The translations under genes were made by a program, and so were the position numbers. 64,000 nt of DNA from Candidatus Accumulibacter propinquus (GTDB lineage: Bacteria; Pseudomonadota; Gammaproteobacteria; Burkholderiales; Rhodocyclaceae). Position 1 is the stretch's first letter, and each line of letters begins with the position of its first letter. Positions 28,317 through 37,073 of the stretch are shown here, piece by piece. The notes below the pieces were generated by a model that made no database searches, was not told where the DNA came from, and was given only the letters and a program-made list of their open reading frames with translations. The stretch covers positions 241,856-305,855 of the forward strand of contig JADKBU010000003.1 in the NCBI GenBank assembly GCA_016714935.1. The letters run 5' to 3'.

Positions 28317-29011
28317 GCACTGGCGCAATCCCGCACAGCGTCATCGTCATTGAAGACGAAGTCCAGATACGGCGCTTCGTGAGAGTGGCGCTTGAGGCGG
28401 AAAACTGTAAGGTGACCGAGGCGGGATCGGGTGAACGCGGGATCATCGAGTCCGGAACGCGCAAACCTGATCTGATCGTCCTTGACCTGGGATTGCCGGA
28501 CCGTGACGGTATCGATGTCATCCGCGAAATTCGCACCTGGTCTGGCGTACCCATCCTCATCCTCTCGGCCCGCAGCATGGAGAGCGATAAAGTCAGGGCA
28601 CTCGACGCCGGTGCCGACGATTATCTGACCAAGCCTTTCGGCATCCCGGAGTTGCAGGCACGCGTTCGTGCCCTGCTCCGACGGGCTGTACATTCATCCG
28701 GAACGGAAAATCCGCAATTCATTGTGGGTGACCTGCGGATTGACCTGATCAAGCGGCAGGTTTGGCGCGGCGAACTGGAAATTCATCTGACCCCCATCGA
28801 ATACAAGCTACTCTCCCTGCTGCTGAGAAACCTCGGCAAGGTGGTCACGCATCGGCAAATTCTGTGCGAGGTCTGGGGACCAAGCCACGTTGACGATACG
28901 CATTACCTGCGGGTTTATATGGCGGGTTTACGACGGAAACTCGAGATTGACGCAAATCTTCCACGGCATATTCGAACTGAGCCTGGAGTGGGTTACCGAC
29001 TGGTCGAGTAG
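28313..29011 (+). CDS. kdpE: Response regulator KdpE
   Basis: This is a 232-residue OmpR-family regulator. The receiver domain has VIEDE, the phospho-acceptor in LIVLDLGLPDRDG, and the switch lysine in DDYLTKPF. The winged-helix DNA-binding domain contains HLTPIEYKLLSLLL and ends with RRKLE...RTEPGVGYRLVE. Its ATG overlaps the kdpD stop (ATGA). It is expected to activate the kdp operon upstream; the operator was not identified. Confidence 0.97.
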   Translation: MSTGAIPHSVIVIEDEVQIRRFVRVALEAENCKVTEAGSGERGIIESGTRKPDLIVLDLGLPDRDGIDVIREIRTWSGVPILILSARSMESDKVRALDAGADDYLTKPFGIPELQARVRALLRRAVHSSGTENPQFIVGDLRIDLIKRQVWRGELEIHLTPIEYKLLSLLLRNLGKVVTHRQILCEVWGPSHVDDTHYLRVYMAGLRRKLEIDANLPRHIRTEPGVGYRLVE

Positions 29012-29064
29012 TTAAGGTTTGGGGATTCATCTCGGCCCTTGCCCAGCAACCGTCCCAAACGTAC

Positions 29065-29197
29065 TCACGCCCGTTGCGCAAACGCCTCGAAGCCTTCGAC
29101 CGGCAGCGGTCGGCTGAACAGGTAGCCCTGGTACGCGTGACAGCCCTGACTGGCGAGAAAATCCCTCTGGGCTTCGGTTTCCACGCCCTCGGGCGAG
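29065..29197 (-). pseudogene. C-terminal remnant of an EAL-domain phosphodiesterase
   Basis: Reading leftward, the frame gives [19 protein letters not shown], then [11 protein letters not shown], and stops at 29065-29067. This is the characteristic last part of an EAL c-di-GMP phosphodiesterase domain ([15 protein letters not shown]). The upstream part of the gene is absent: homology ends near 29195, where the transposase fragment on the opposite strand begins. The gene has therefore lost everything except about 43 codons. Confidence 0.8.
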
Positions 29198-29654
29198 ATA
29201 CACGTGGATGGCGCGTATGTCGGCGGGAAGGTCCGGCCGGAGAACAGTAATGAAGACCGGGTAGACCGACGTCTGGCCGAGAATCAAGACCCGGACAAGC
29301 GCTGCATCCTGGTGATGCGTCAGGCGCACACCGAGGCGGAGGTAGAGGCCGGCAACGCCGGGGCCAAGAAGACACTGACCTTCATCGTCAAGAATGAGAA
29401 CCAGGCCGACCTCGGCAAACTGGCGCCGGCCTACATCGCCCAGGGTTCCATGATCTGTGCCGACGAATCGGACGCCTACGACCGACTCCCTGCCAAGTAC
29501 GCGGTCCGCCGGGTGAACCACGGCAAGGCGTACCGCGCCGATGACGGCACGACCAACAACCTGGCAGAATCGTATTTCTCCCGCTTTCGTCGTTTCCACA
29601 TCGGCCAGATCCGCCAGGCGGCGCCGACGTACCTCGACCACCACGCCAATGCCG
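29198..29654 (+). pseudogene. IS1595-family (ISXO2-like) transposase fragment, truncated at both ends
   Basis: The frame from about 29198 reads [15 protein letters not shown], then [22 protein letters not shown] and NNLAESYFSRFRR, ending YLDHHANA. These are the catalytic-core landmarks of the IS1595/ISXO2 DDE domain (D in VDGAYVGG, D in CADESDAY, then N/E in NNLAES). The N-terminal zinc-ribbon part and the C-terminal end are missing. The frame stays open to 30100, but after about 29655 it is the antisense of another gene remnant. No terminal inverted repeats remain, so it cannot move. Confidence 0.85.
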
Positions 29655-29998
29655 CTCTTCCGCATCTGCTCGATCATGACGGGGGTCGGTTCCAGGCCCC
29701 GACGTGCCGTCAGCGCTTCGCCGATCTGGCGGCTGCGCAGCGCTGCGCCTTGAGCCTCGCGGAAGATGTCCAGAACCATGCGTTGCCATTCCCCCGGCCG
29801 GAAGAAACGGCTCCGCAACCGGTGGGCCTTGGCCCGGGTCGTCCGCAGGTCGATTGCCGAGGAGAACAGCTTGAGGGTGGCGTCAAGGTGGGCCAGATCA
29901 TCCGCCAGATGCCCCATTTCCTTCGGATGATGCTCGATCAGCCCAGCCAGTTCGGCGCGCTTGTTGATCAGTGCCGTAACCACGGGGCTCTCCGCCAG
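29655..29998 (-). pseudogene. Truncated hypothetical helical protein
   Basis: A minus-strand frame from about 29998 reads LAESPVVTALINKRAELAGL, then LDATLKLFSSAID, FFRPGEWQRMVLDIF and RRGLEPTPVMIEQM, and then loses its character near 29655, where the transposase fragment begins. It looks like the N-terminal about 110 residues of a conserved helical protein. The codon at the expected start is CTG (29996-29998, GGGAG 8 bases before it), so the start may have been lost or be non-standard. No family is assigned. Similar proteins often sit near mobile elements (recollection). Confidence 0.6.
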
Positions 29999-30087
29999 GG
30001 AAAATGCTCCCGCTCGTTGAAAACAGGAGAATTTTCTCCGGGCCGAGGGGCAGGCGCTGGGGGTGGCTGCTCCATAGTACCGAGAAT

Positions 30088-30264
30088 ATGCTCGTGGTAG
30101 CGCAATGGCTTGTCGCCAACACGCCTTTCGACCGCTTATACTTCTACGCTGAGGATAGACCAATTCACGTCAGTTACGGCCCAAACCATCATAGGAAAGT
30201 CGTTCGGATGACCCTCGGAAAGAGTGGGCGTTTGGTCCCGAGGGTTGTGGAAGGGCTTACCTAA
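30088..30264 (+). pseudogene. C-terminal fragment of an unidentified protein
   Basis: This open frame gives about 58 residues, starting MLVVAQWLVANTPFDRLYFY and continuing DRPIHVSYGP, then KSGRLVPRVVEG, with a TAA stop at 30262-30264. The compact conserved-looking motif RLYFY.xDRPIHVSYGP suggests the C-terminal end of a larger protein, but the upstream frame loses coherence before about 30075. It could also be an intact small gene using the ATG at 30088. The family is not identified. Confidence 0.45.
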
Positions 30265-30279
30265 GGAGCCAGTAACTGA

Positions 30280-33111
30280 ATGAATGGCACCATGAAAAAA
30301 CAGTACATCGTCGGTATCGATCTCGGGACCAGCAACACCGTCGTCGCTTACACAGCGCCGGGCAAGCGCCAGGTCGAGTTGTTCGAGATCGAGCAACTGG
30401 TCGGGCCCGGCCAGGTGGCGGCGCGGCCGCTGCTGCCGTCGGTGCGTTACCATCCGGCAGCCGGTGAAATCGCTGCCGGTGAGTTGCAACTGCCGTGGCA
30501 CACGCCGGATGCGGAGGAACAGGTGATCACCGGCCGCCTGGCGCTCGATCTCGGCGCGCAGGTCCCCGGCCGGCTGGTGAGCAGCGCCAAGAGCTGGCTG
30601 TCGCACGCCTCGGTCGACCGCCTGGCGCCAATCCTGCCCTGGGGCGCCGACAGCGAGGTCGTCAAGGTATCGCCGGTCGCGGCCAGCGCGAGCTATCTGG
30701 CGCATGTCCGCGCCGCCTGGCAGCACCGCTTCCCGAAGGCGCCACTCGAACAGCAGCAACTGATCCTGACCGTTCCCGCCTCCTTCGACGAAGGGGCACG
30801 CGCGCTGACGCTGACCGCCGCCCGCCAGGCCGGCTTGCCGAATCTGCGCCTGCTCGAAGAGCCGCAAGCCGCTTTCTACGACTGGCTCTTCCGGCATCAG
30901 GACCGACTCGCCGAAGAACTTGCCGCCACGCGCTTGCTGATGGTCTGCGACGTCGGCGGCGGCACCACCGATCTGACGCTGATCCAGGTGTCGATCAAGG
31001 ACGGCACGCCGACACTGACGCGCATCGGCGTCGGCGATCACCTGATGCTCGGTGGCGACAATATGGATCTCGCCCTCGCCCATCTCGTCGAAGGACGCCT
31101 GCCTGCCGGAGAGGGTCGCCTGTCGGCGGCGCGATTTTCGCAGCTCACGGCACGCTGCCGTGCCGCCAAGGAGCAGCTCCTGGCCGCCGGCGCCCCCGCG
31201 GCCGTGCAACTGACCCTGCTCGGCGGCGGTTCGCGGCTGATCGGCGGCGCCCGCAGCGTCGAACTGCAGCGCGACGAGGTGTTGCAGGTGATCGTCGATG
31301 GCTTCTTCCCGCGCGTTGCGGCGGATGAGCCCATCCACCAGCGGCGCGCGGCGATCGTCGAATTCGGCCTGCCCTACCCCGCCGACCCGGCGATCACGCG
31401 GCATGTCGCCGCTTTTCTGAGACGGCACGCGCAGGCGGCACGCCAGGCGCTGGGCGACGAGTTGAGCGCAGGCCAACTGCCGCTGCCGGATACGCTGCTG
31501 TTCAACGGCGGCGTCTTTCGCGCCGCGGCGCTCGCCGAACGCCTGCAGGCCACGCTCGGCGACTGGCGCGGCGCCGCCCTGCGCATCCTGCACAACGACA
31601 ATCCCGATGTCGCCGTCGCACGCGGCGCGGTCGCCTACGCACTGGTCCGGCAAGGGCATGGGCAGCGCATCGGCGGCGGCTCGGCGCGCAGCTATTTCCT
31701 GGTTCTCGAAGAGCAGGGGCAACGGCGGCAAGGCATCTGCGTACTGCCGCGCGGCACCGAGGAAGGGCACGAAGTCCGGCTGCCGGAGCGCACCTTCAGC
31801 CTGCGCCTGGGGCAGCCGGTGCGCTTTCACCTCGCCTCGTCGGTGGCTGACGCCAGCTACCTGCCGGGCGAGATCGCCACCCTCGACGACGAGGACTTCG
31901 TCCGTCTGCCGCCGATCGCCACCGTCGTGCAGGCACCCGCCGGCAGCACCCAGCGGGACGTGCGGGTGCAATTGCTGACCGCCATGACCGAGGTCGGCAC
32001 GCTCGAAATTCACTGCGTCGGCAGCGAGGACGCAGCCCGTCGCTGGCTGCTCGAATTCCAGTTGCGCGGCGACGACGGCACGCCGGCCGCTGCCGCGGCG
32101 GCCCTGCCGGCACGTTTCGCCGACGCCGTACAGGCGATCGAGCGCATCTTCGGGGCCAGCTCGCAGCCGGTCGACAACAAGGAGGTTCGGCGCTTGCGCG
32201 CGCATCTCGAACACCTGCTGGGCAAACGCGACGACTGGGAGATGCCCTTGCTGCGCGCCCTGTTCGACGCCCTGATGCAGCGCTCGCGCCGCCGCCGCCG
32301 CTCGGCTGAGCACGAACGCCTGTGGCTCAACCTCAGCGGCTATTGCCTGCGACCCGGCCTGGGCGACCCGCTCGACGAATGGCGGATCGAGCAACTGTGC
32401 GAATTGCTGCCGCAGGGAATCCAGTATGTCCACGAGAGCCAGAACTGGTCCGAATGGTGGACCCTCTGGCGACGCGCCGCCGGCGGTCTGCCGCCCGCCC
32501 AGCAGGAACAATTGCTGGCCGAAGTGGCGCCGTGCCTGCGCAGCGAGGCGACCAGGACGCGTAGCCGCCAGGCGACGGCCATTGCCGGCAGTCACGACGA
32601 CATGTTGCGCCTGGTCGCGTCGCTCGAACGGCTGGCAATCACCCGCAAGGTGGACATCGGCGACTGGCTGCTCGACCGGCTACGCAAGGCCTCCGAGAAG
32701 CCGCTGGGCTGGTGGGTACTCGGCCGCCTTGGCGCGCGGCAGTCGCTGTACGGTAGCGCGCATCAGGTGGTACCGCCCGAGGTAGCCGAGCGCTGGCTGC
32801 AGGCTCTGCTGGCGATCGACTGGAAGCGCGTCGAACCGGCCGCTTTTGCGGCCACGCAGATCGCCCGCCTGACCGGCGACCGCTCGCGCGACCTCGCCGA
32901 CGCGTTGCGCGAGCAAGTCCTGGCGCGCTTGACGGCGAGCAACGCCAGCGTCACCTGGATCAACCAGGTCCGGACCGTGATCGAACTCGACAAGGCCGAT
33001 GAACGACGTGCCTTCGGCGAGTCCCTGCCGGCCGGCTTGCGACTACTCCCACAGGATTACCCTGCCGACCGAAATCCTCGCCCACGCAGGGCAGATGGCG
33101 CGGCCTCATAA
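30280..33111 (+). CDS. Hsp70-family protein with large C-terminal extension
   Basis: This encodes 943 residues (939 if the ATG at 30292 is used; AAGGAG lies 11 bases before the first ATG). The Hsp70 ATPase domain (about residues 5-430) has GIDLGTSNTVVAY, DVGGGTTDLTLIQV and the LLEEPQAAFYDW segment. In place of a standard peptide-binding domain there is a long helical C-terminal half (about 560-940) like the DUF3731 type found in DnaK-like proteins of about 900 residues. Such proteins usually lie outside the dnaK-dnaJ locus, as here; substrates and co-chaperones are unknown. It follows the scar region, whose last fragment ends 15 bp upstream. Confidence 0.88.
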   Translation: MNGTMKKQYIVGIDLGTSNTVVAYTAPGKRQVELFEIEQLVGPGQVAARPLLPSVRYHPAAGEIAAGELQLPWHTPDAEEQVITGRLALDLGAQVPGRLVSSAKSWLSHASVDRLAPILPWGADSEVVKVSPVAASASYLAHVRAAWQHRFPKAPLEQQQLILTVPASFDEGARALTLTAARQAGLPNLRLLEEPQAAFYDWLFRHQDRLAEELAATRLLMVCDVGGGTTDLTLIQVSIKDGTPTLTRIGVGDHLMLGGDNMDLALAHLVEGRLPAGEGRLSAARFSQLTARCRAAKEQLLAAGAPAAVQLTLLGGGSRLIGGARSVELQRDEVLQVIVDGFFPRVAADEPIHQRRAAIVEFGLPYPADPAITRHVAAFLRRHAQAARQALGDELSAGQLPLPDTLLFNGGVFRAAALAERLQATLGDWRGAALRILHNDNPDVAVARGAVAYALVRQGHGQRIGGGSARSYFLVLEEQGQRRQGICVLPRGTEEGHEVRLPERTFSLRLGQPVRFHLASSVADASYLPGEIATLDDEDFVRLPPIATVVQAPAGSTQRDVRVQLLTAMTEVGTLEIHCVGSEDAARRWLLEFQLRGDDGTPAAAAAALPARFADAVQAIERIFGASSQPVDNKEVRRLRAHLEHLLGKRDDWEMPLLRALFDALMQRSRRRRRSAEHERLWLNLSGYCLRPGLGDPLDEWRIEQLCELLPQGIQYVHESQNWSEWWTLWRRAAGGLPPAQQEQLLAEVAPCLRSEATRTRSRQATAIAGSHDDMLRLVASLERLAITRKVDIGDWLLDRLRKASEKPLGWWVLGRLGARQSLYGSAHQVVPPEVAERWLQALLAIDWKRVEPAAFAATQIARLTGDRSRDLADALREQVLARLTASNASVTWINQVRTVIELDKADERRAFGESLPAGLRLLPQDYPADRNPRPRRADGAAS

Positions 33112-33425
33112 AATCGATGCATTGGCGTCGGGACGGTTTTGTCGGGATAATTCCGCCTGGCCCGCAGCCGCGCCCGCGCGTTTTTACGTACGGGCCATCC
33201 GCCGGTCAGGCCGGCACGACGCCCCGACCGCTCCCGGCCGGCCCACCGCCCACACGCCAGGAAGCGGAGCCCGGACCAGCCAAACCACGCCACGGGCGGA
33301 AGGGTTCGTTGGACAATGGGCGCGCTGTGCTACCGTGCAAGGTGTGTCGCCAACGCTCGGCAAGCTCTTGCCACCTGACTGCGGCAACGTTCAGAAGCGG
33401 ATGAAGTGATTTCGAGGAGTGAGCA
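33112..33425. other. 314-bp intergenic region
   Basis: Several overlapping frames exist here because of high GC, but none shows a domain, signal peptide or good ribosome-binding site. GGCCGG-rich stretches (about 33205-33250) could pair in several ways; no clear terminator. The region must hold the promoter for the small gene at 33426. Confidence 0.4.
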
Positions 33426-33644
33426 ATGCGCACGCACAGAGGAACGGAACGTCGTCAATGTCATTTGGGGCCACCCGCCGGGTTGCGCGAACGACGCTGC
33501 GGTGCCGACCGCCGGACGCTCCATCTGACCGAGGAATCGCTCGCTGAAGTGGAAGCACGGGTGGCCAGGCTTGTTCCTGGCGCCAAAATCGGCCTTGAAG
33601 ACGACGGATCGGGCTGGGACAAACTCATCATTCCCCTCGAATGA
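33426..33644 (+). CDS. Small hypothetical protein
   Basis: This encodes 72 residues. The N-terminal third is Arg/His/Cys-rich (three Cys/His-bearing turns, no clear zinc motif). The C-terminal part is acidic and looks folded (LHLTEESLAEVEARVARL, then KIGLEDDGSGWDKLIIPLE). GAGGAG lies 6 bases before the ATG, the strongest sign that it is translated. No family recognised. Confidence 0.5.
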   Translation: MRTHRGTERRQCHLGPPAGLRERRCGADRRTLHLTEESLAEVEARVARLVPGAKIGLEDDGSGWDKLIIPLE

Positions 33645-33698
33645 TGCGCACGCTTCCTCCAGCCTTTCCAGCCCTTTCGACAAGCCGGCAAGCCAGCC

Positions 33699-34193
33699 TC
33701 AGGTCCGGTCCGATCCCGGCGGCAGCACCTTCCTCGGCGGACTCTCGACCGCCGGCATCTGCAGATCACCGCGCCGTTCGAATGGCAGCGAAACACCGCC
33801 GGCGACGTTGAGGCGCCCCACGATACGGTAGTCGACGCGCTCGCGGCCTCCCTTCTGCAACTCACGGAGTTGTTTCAGCGCGCTCCCGAGCGTGCTGGTC
33901 GCCATCACTTCCAGCACCCCCTCGCCAAAACGTGGAATGGTGACGCTCTTGTCTGACAGCCCCTTGATGAAGGGCTGTCCATTGAGTTCGATCTCGAAAT
34001 TCAGACCGTTGATCGGCAACTCGACGTCGTTCGGGTTCTGGATGCGCAGCTTGAGGGCGAAGCGCTGTTCGAACAGGCCGAATTGCACCAGATTCAGACC
34101 GGCAACGCTGACCTCCGGCTTCTGCGCGAGGCCTGCCAGACCGGCACAGGCGCTCAGAAAGGCGACCGCCAGCAGTGCGAAACATCTTCTCAT
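33699..34193 (-). CDS. LEA type 2 (WHy-domain) lipoprotein
   Basis: This encodes 164 residues: the lipobox LSAC, then one LEA-14/WHy domain recognisable by LKLRIQNPNDVELPINGLNF and IELNGQPFIKGLSDKSVTIP, a beta-sandwich of the fibronectin type. Bacterial members are outer-membrane or periplasmic lipoproteins, often linked to desiccation or stress. Its ATG overlaps the stop of the upstream dehydrogenase gene (ATGA), so it is the third gene of an operon with two GlxR-like enzymes. Confidence 0.85.
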   Translation of the reverse strand: MRRCFALLAVAFLSACAGLAGLAQKPEVSVAGLNLVQFGLFEQRFALKLRIQNPNDVELPINGLNFEIELNGQPFIKGLSDKSVTIPRFGEGVLEVMATSTLGSALKQLRELQKGGRERVDYRIVGRLNVAGGVSLPFERRGDLQMPAVESPPRKVLPPGSDRT

Positions 34194-35068
34194 ACCGCCC
34201 CTTCCATGGCTTCAAGAACGCGCAACAGCGTCGCCGTGTCATTCTGCCCCCAGCCCATCGCCATCAGGGCGTTGAGTTGCTGTCCGACCTGCGTGGACAC
34301 CGGCAAGGGCACGCCGAGTCGATGCGCTTCGCCGATCACGATCGCGTAGTCCTTGTGATGCAGGCGCGCCTCGACGCCCGCGACGAAGTCGCGGTCGACC
34401 ATCCTGCCGCCCATCACGTCGAGCACCCGGCTGCCGGCCGAACCGCCCGCCAGGGCCTGTCGCACCCCGGCCGGGGCGACACCGGCGGCGCGGCTCAAAT
34501 GCAGCGCCTCGGCCACCGCCTGGATGGCGGCCACCATCAGCATCTGATTGCAGGCCTTGGCGACCTGCCCGGCGCCATGCTCGCCGACATGCACGAGGGT
34601 CCTGCCGAGAACTTCCAGCAGCGGCCGCACGCGTTCGAGCACCGTCGCCTTGCCGCCGACCATGATCGCCAGCGTTGCCGCGATGGCGCCTTGCGCGCCC
34701 CCGGACACCGGCGCATCGAGCATCTCGACAGCGCAGCGGGCCAGCAGATCCTGCGCCAGGGTGCGCGCCAGTTGCGGTGCGATGGTGCTCATGTCGATCA
34801 GCACCGAATGCGCCGCAAACCCCGCCGCCAGGCCATCGGGCCCGAAAGTCACCTGCTGCACGTCGACCCCGGCAGTGAGCATGGTGAACACCACGTCGGC
34901 ACGCCGCGCGACGTCGGCGGGCGTGGCGACGCCTGTCGCCCCGGCGTCGAGCAAAGGCTGGCAGGATGCCGGTCGCCGCGCCCAGACCGCCAGTTCGTGC
35001 CCGGCACGCAGCAGATGCAGTGCCATTGGCCGCCCCATCACGCCGAGGCCGATGAAACCCAGGCGCAT
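34190..35068 (-). CDS. NAD(P)-dependent beta-hydroxyacid dehydrogenase, GlxR-like (second copy)
   Basis: This encodes 292 residues, the usual length for 2-hydroxy-3-oxopropionate (tartronate semialdehyde) reductase and relatives. The Rossmann motif is GFIGLGVMGRPMA, the substrate loop LDAPVSGGAQGA, and the catalytic-lysine segment GAGQVAKACNQ. It starts inside the stop of the first copy (TGATG) and overlaps the LEA-type gene at its end. It and the upstream copy are clearly paralogous along their full length. Substrate specificity cannot be fixed from sequence; 3-hydroxyisobutyrate or another beta-hydroxyacid is possible. Confidence 0.88.
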   Translation of the reverse strand: MRLGFIGLGVMGRPMALHLLRAGHELAVWARRPASCQPLLDAGATGVATPADVARRADVVFTMLTAGVDVQQVTFGPDGLAAGFAAHSVLIDMSTIAPQLARTLAQDLLARCAVEMLDAPVSGGAQGAIAATLAIMVGGKATVLERVRPLLEVLGRTLVHVGEHGAGQVAKACNQMLMVAAIQAVAEALHLSRAAGVAPAGVRQALAGGSAGSRVLDVMGGRMVDRDFVAGVEARLHHKDYAIVIGEAHRLGVPLPVSTQVGQQLNALMAMGWGQNDTATLLRVLEAMEGAV

Positions 35069-35946
35069 CAGTGGTCTACGCCCGACAGGCGTTCGAGCAG
35101 CTTGAGGATGGCGATCGAGTCCTCCTCGCCGAGGCCCGAACCGACCATCGCGTTGTACATCTGCGCTGTCGCGGCCGAAACCGGCAGGCACAGCCCCAGT
35201 TCATGCGCACTCTGCATGACGATATTCATGTCCTTCTGGTGCATCCAGGACTTGAAGCCGGGTTTGAAGTTGCGGTCGAGCATCCGCTGTCCGTGATTCT
35301 CGAGAATCTTCGAATAGGCAAAACCGCCGAGCAGCGCTTCGCGCACTCTGGCCGGGTCAACACCACTCCTGGCGGCGAAGTTGAGCGCTTCGGCAACGGT
35401 CAGGACGCCGACACCGGTGACGATCTGGTTGGCGGCCTTGGCCACCTGCCCGGCGCCCGAATCGCCGACATGCACGATGTTGTGGCCCATGCAGGCAAAC
35501 GCCGGCCGCACCGTTTCGAAGGCGGCGACGCCGCCACCGACCATGATCGACAGCGTTCCGGCGATCGCGCCGACCTCGCCGCCGGACACCGGCGCATCGA
35601 GAAAATCGATGCCCCTGGCGAGCAGTTGCGCAGCCATCGCGCGTGCCGCCGCGGGCCGGATGGTGCTCATATCGACGGCAATCAAGCCTGGCCGGCCGGC
35701 ACTCGCCACCCCTTGCTCGCCGAGCATCACCTGCTCGACATCGGGCGCGTCGGCAACCATCGAGATCACCACGTCCGCAACTTCGGCGAGGCCGGCGGGA
35801 TTCGCCGCGGCGCCGGCGCCGGCATCCAGCAGGGGCTGCATCGACTCCGCGCGGCGCGCCCAGACGGTCAGTTCGTGACCGGCACGCAACAGGTTCAGCG
35901 CCATTGGGCGCCCCATGATACCCAGACCGATGAATCCGATTTTCAT
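35068..35946 (-). CDS. 2-hydroxy-3-oxopropionate reductase (GlxR-like, first copy)
   Basis: This is a 292-residue paralogue of the next gene. The cofactor motif is GFIGLGIMGRPMA; the substrate motif LDAPVSGGEVGA and the catalytic GAGQVAKAANQ (Lys) are intact. It is closer than its neighbour to GlxR/GarR-type tartronate semialdehyde reductases, which reduce the glyoxylate-derived C3 product to glycerate. GAGGAGG 5 bases upstream marks the ATG at 35946. It is the first gene of the three-gene minus-strand operon. Confidence 0.9.
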   Translation of the reverse strand: MKIGFIGLGIMGRPMALNLLRAGHELTVWARRAESMQPLLDAGAGAAANPAGLAEVADVVISMVADAPDVEQVMLGEQGVASAGRPGLIAVDMSTIRPAAARAMAAQLLARGIDFLDAPVSGGEVGAIAGTLSIMVGGGVAAFETVRPAFACMGHNIVHVGDSGAGQVAKAANQIVTGVGVLTVAEALNFAARSGVDPARVREALLGGFAYSKILENHGQRMLDRNFKPGFKSWMHQKDMNIVMQSAHELGLCLPVSAATAQMYNAMVGSGLGEEDSIAILKLLERLSGVDH

Positions 35947-36043
35947 TGAGCCTCCTCTTCGAGTTGCCAGCCGATCAAGCGGCAAAGTTTATCCGGAATG
36001 GTCATGCCGGCGGGCAGAATCCAAACGTGCCACGCTCTCGCCG

Positions 36044-36457
36044 TCATCCGATCACCGTCACCACCAGCGTACGCCGGTGCGACATCGTTCGGTGCTCCCA
36101 GAGATAGATCCCTTGCCAGGTTCCCAGCAACAATTCACCCTGGCCGACCGGAATCGTCACCGAGGCACCGGCAAGAATGTTGCGTGCATGTGCCGCCATG
36201 TCGTCGTCACCTTCGCTGTCGTGGCGATAAGCGGGGTCACCATCCGGTGCCCACCTGGCGGCGAGCATCTCGAGATCGCGACGTACCGAGGGATCGGCAT
36301 TTTCGGTCAACACCACCGAACAACTGGTGTGTTGCACAAAGACATGGGCCAGGCCACTGGCGACCCCTGCCGCGCGCACCACCCGGGCCACCTCGGCGGT
36401 GATCTCGGTGCTGCCGCGACCACGGCTGTGGATGTCGAAGCTTTGCTGATAGGCCAC
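36044..36457 (-). CDS. YjbQ/UPF0047-family protein
   Basis: This encodes 137 residues with the family signatures VFVQHTSCSVVLTENADPSV, DDDMAAHARNIL and LLLGTWQGIYLWEHR (metal-binding His residues). E. coli YjbQ shows weak thiamine-phosphate synthase activity, but the true role is not settled. The start is GTG, with AAAGGAG 5 bases upstream. It is 21 bp downstream of the DUF924 gene and probably co-transcribed. Confidence 0.93.
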   Translation of the reverse strand: MAYQQSFDIHSRGRGSTEITAEVARVVRAAGVASGLAHVFVQHTSCSVVLTENADPSVRRDLEMLAARWAPDGDPAYRHDSEGDDDMAAHARNILAGASVTIPVGQGELLLGTWQGIYLWEHRTMSHRRTLVVTVIG

Positions 36458-36478
36458 GAAGACTCCTTTCCCGTTGCC

Positions 36479-37018
36479 TTAGAAGGCCGACCCCGGTGTC
36501 TGCAGGAAGGCAAGTTCCGCAGCCGTCGATTCGCGACCGAGAATCGCATTGCGATGCGGGTAACGGCCAAAACGCTCGATGATCGCCTGATGTCGCCGTT
36601 CGAAGTCGAGGTTGCCTTCCATTCCCGGTGCCGCGAACAGGCCGACGGCCAGCCGGTGCATGGCCGGCGACTCACTGTGCATGTACGGCAGATAAAGAAA
36701 AACCCGGCACGTCGGTTCGAGTTCCTGATCCAGCCCGGCGGCGACAGCCTCCTGCGCAAGCAGCAGGGCCATGCCGTCGGCGGCGAACGCCTCGCGGCGG
36801 CCGCGAAACATGTTGCGCGAGAATTGATCGAGAACAATGACCTCGGCCAGACGGCCAGCGGCGCTGTTTCGCCACGTGTACAACTCGCAGCGCAGCGCCG
36901 CGGCATGCAAGGCCGCGAAACGGGCTTCGACCAGGCGGTCGAAGTCGTCCGATTTCGCCCACCATTGCGCCGGATCCGTCTCGCTGAACCAGAAATCAAG
37001 AACGCTGGCAGGCGTCAT
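36479..37018 (-). CDS. DUF924-family protein
   Basis: This encodes 179 residues, the family's usual length, with VLDFWF near the N-terminus, VIVLDQFSRNMFRG, FLYLPYMHSES and RYPHRNAILGRES, all typical of DUF924 (a TPR-like helical fold, function unknown). The ATG at 37018 is preferred over a GTG six bases earlier because GGAG lies 5 bases before it. First gene of a likely two-gene unit with YjbQ. Confidence 0.92.
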   Translation of the reverse strand: MTPASVLDFWFSETDPAQWWAKSDDFDRLVEARFAALHAAALRCELYTWRNSAAGRLAEVIVLDQFSRNMFRGRREAFAADGMALLLAQEAVAAGLDQELEPTCRVFLYLPYMHSESPAMHRLAVGLFAAPGMEGNLDFERRHQAIIERFGRYPHRNAILGRESTAAELAFLQTPGSAF

Positions 37019-37073
37019 CTTCACTCCCCCTTGGTGGTGTATCCGGCGGCGCTGATCATCAGGAACTCCCTGT

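Noticed and set aside
29204..30100. A single 298-residue transposase-like protein
   Set aside because: Only the first 150 or so residues are transposase; the rest is the antisense of another gene remnant, so it is a chance fusion across a scar.
30136..32595. Long minus-strand open frame (819 codons) antisense to the Hsp70-family gene
   Set aside because: It has no domain, signal or ribosome-binding site, and the plus strand carries clear Hsp70 ATPase motifs; long antisense frames are expected at this GC content.
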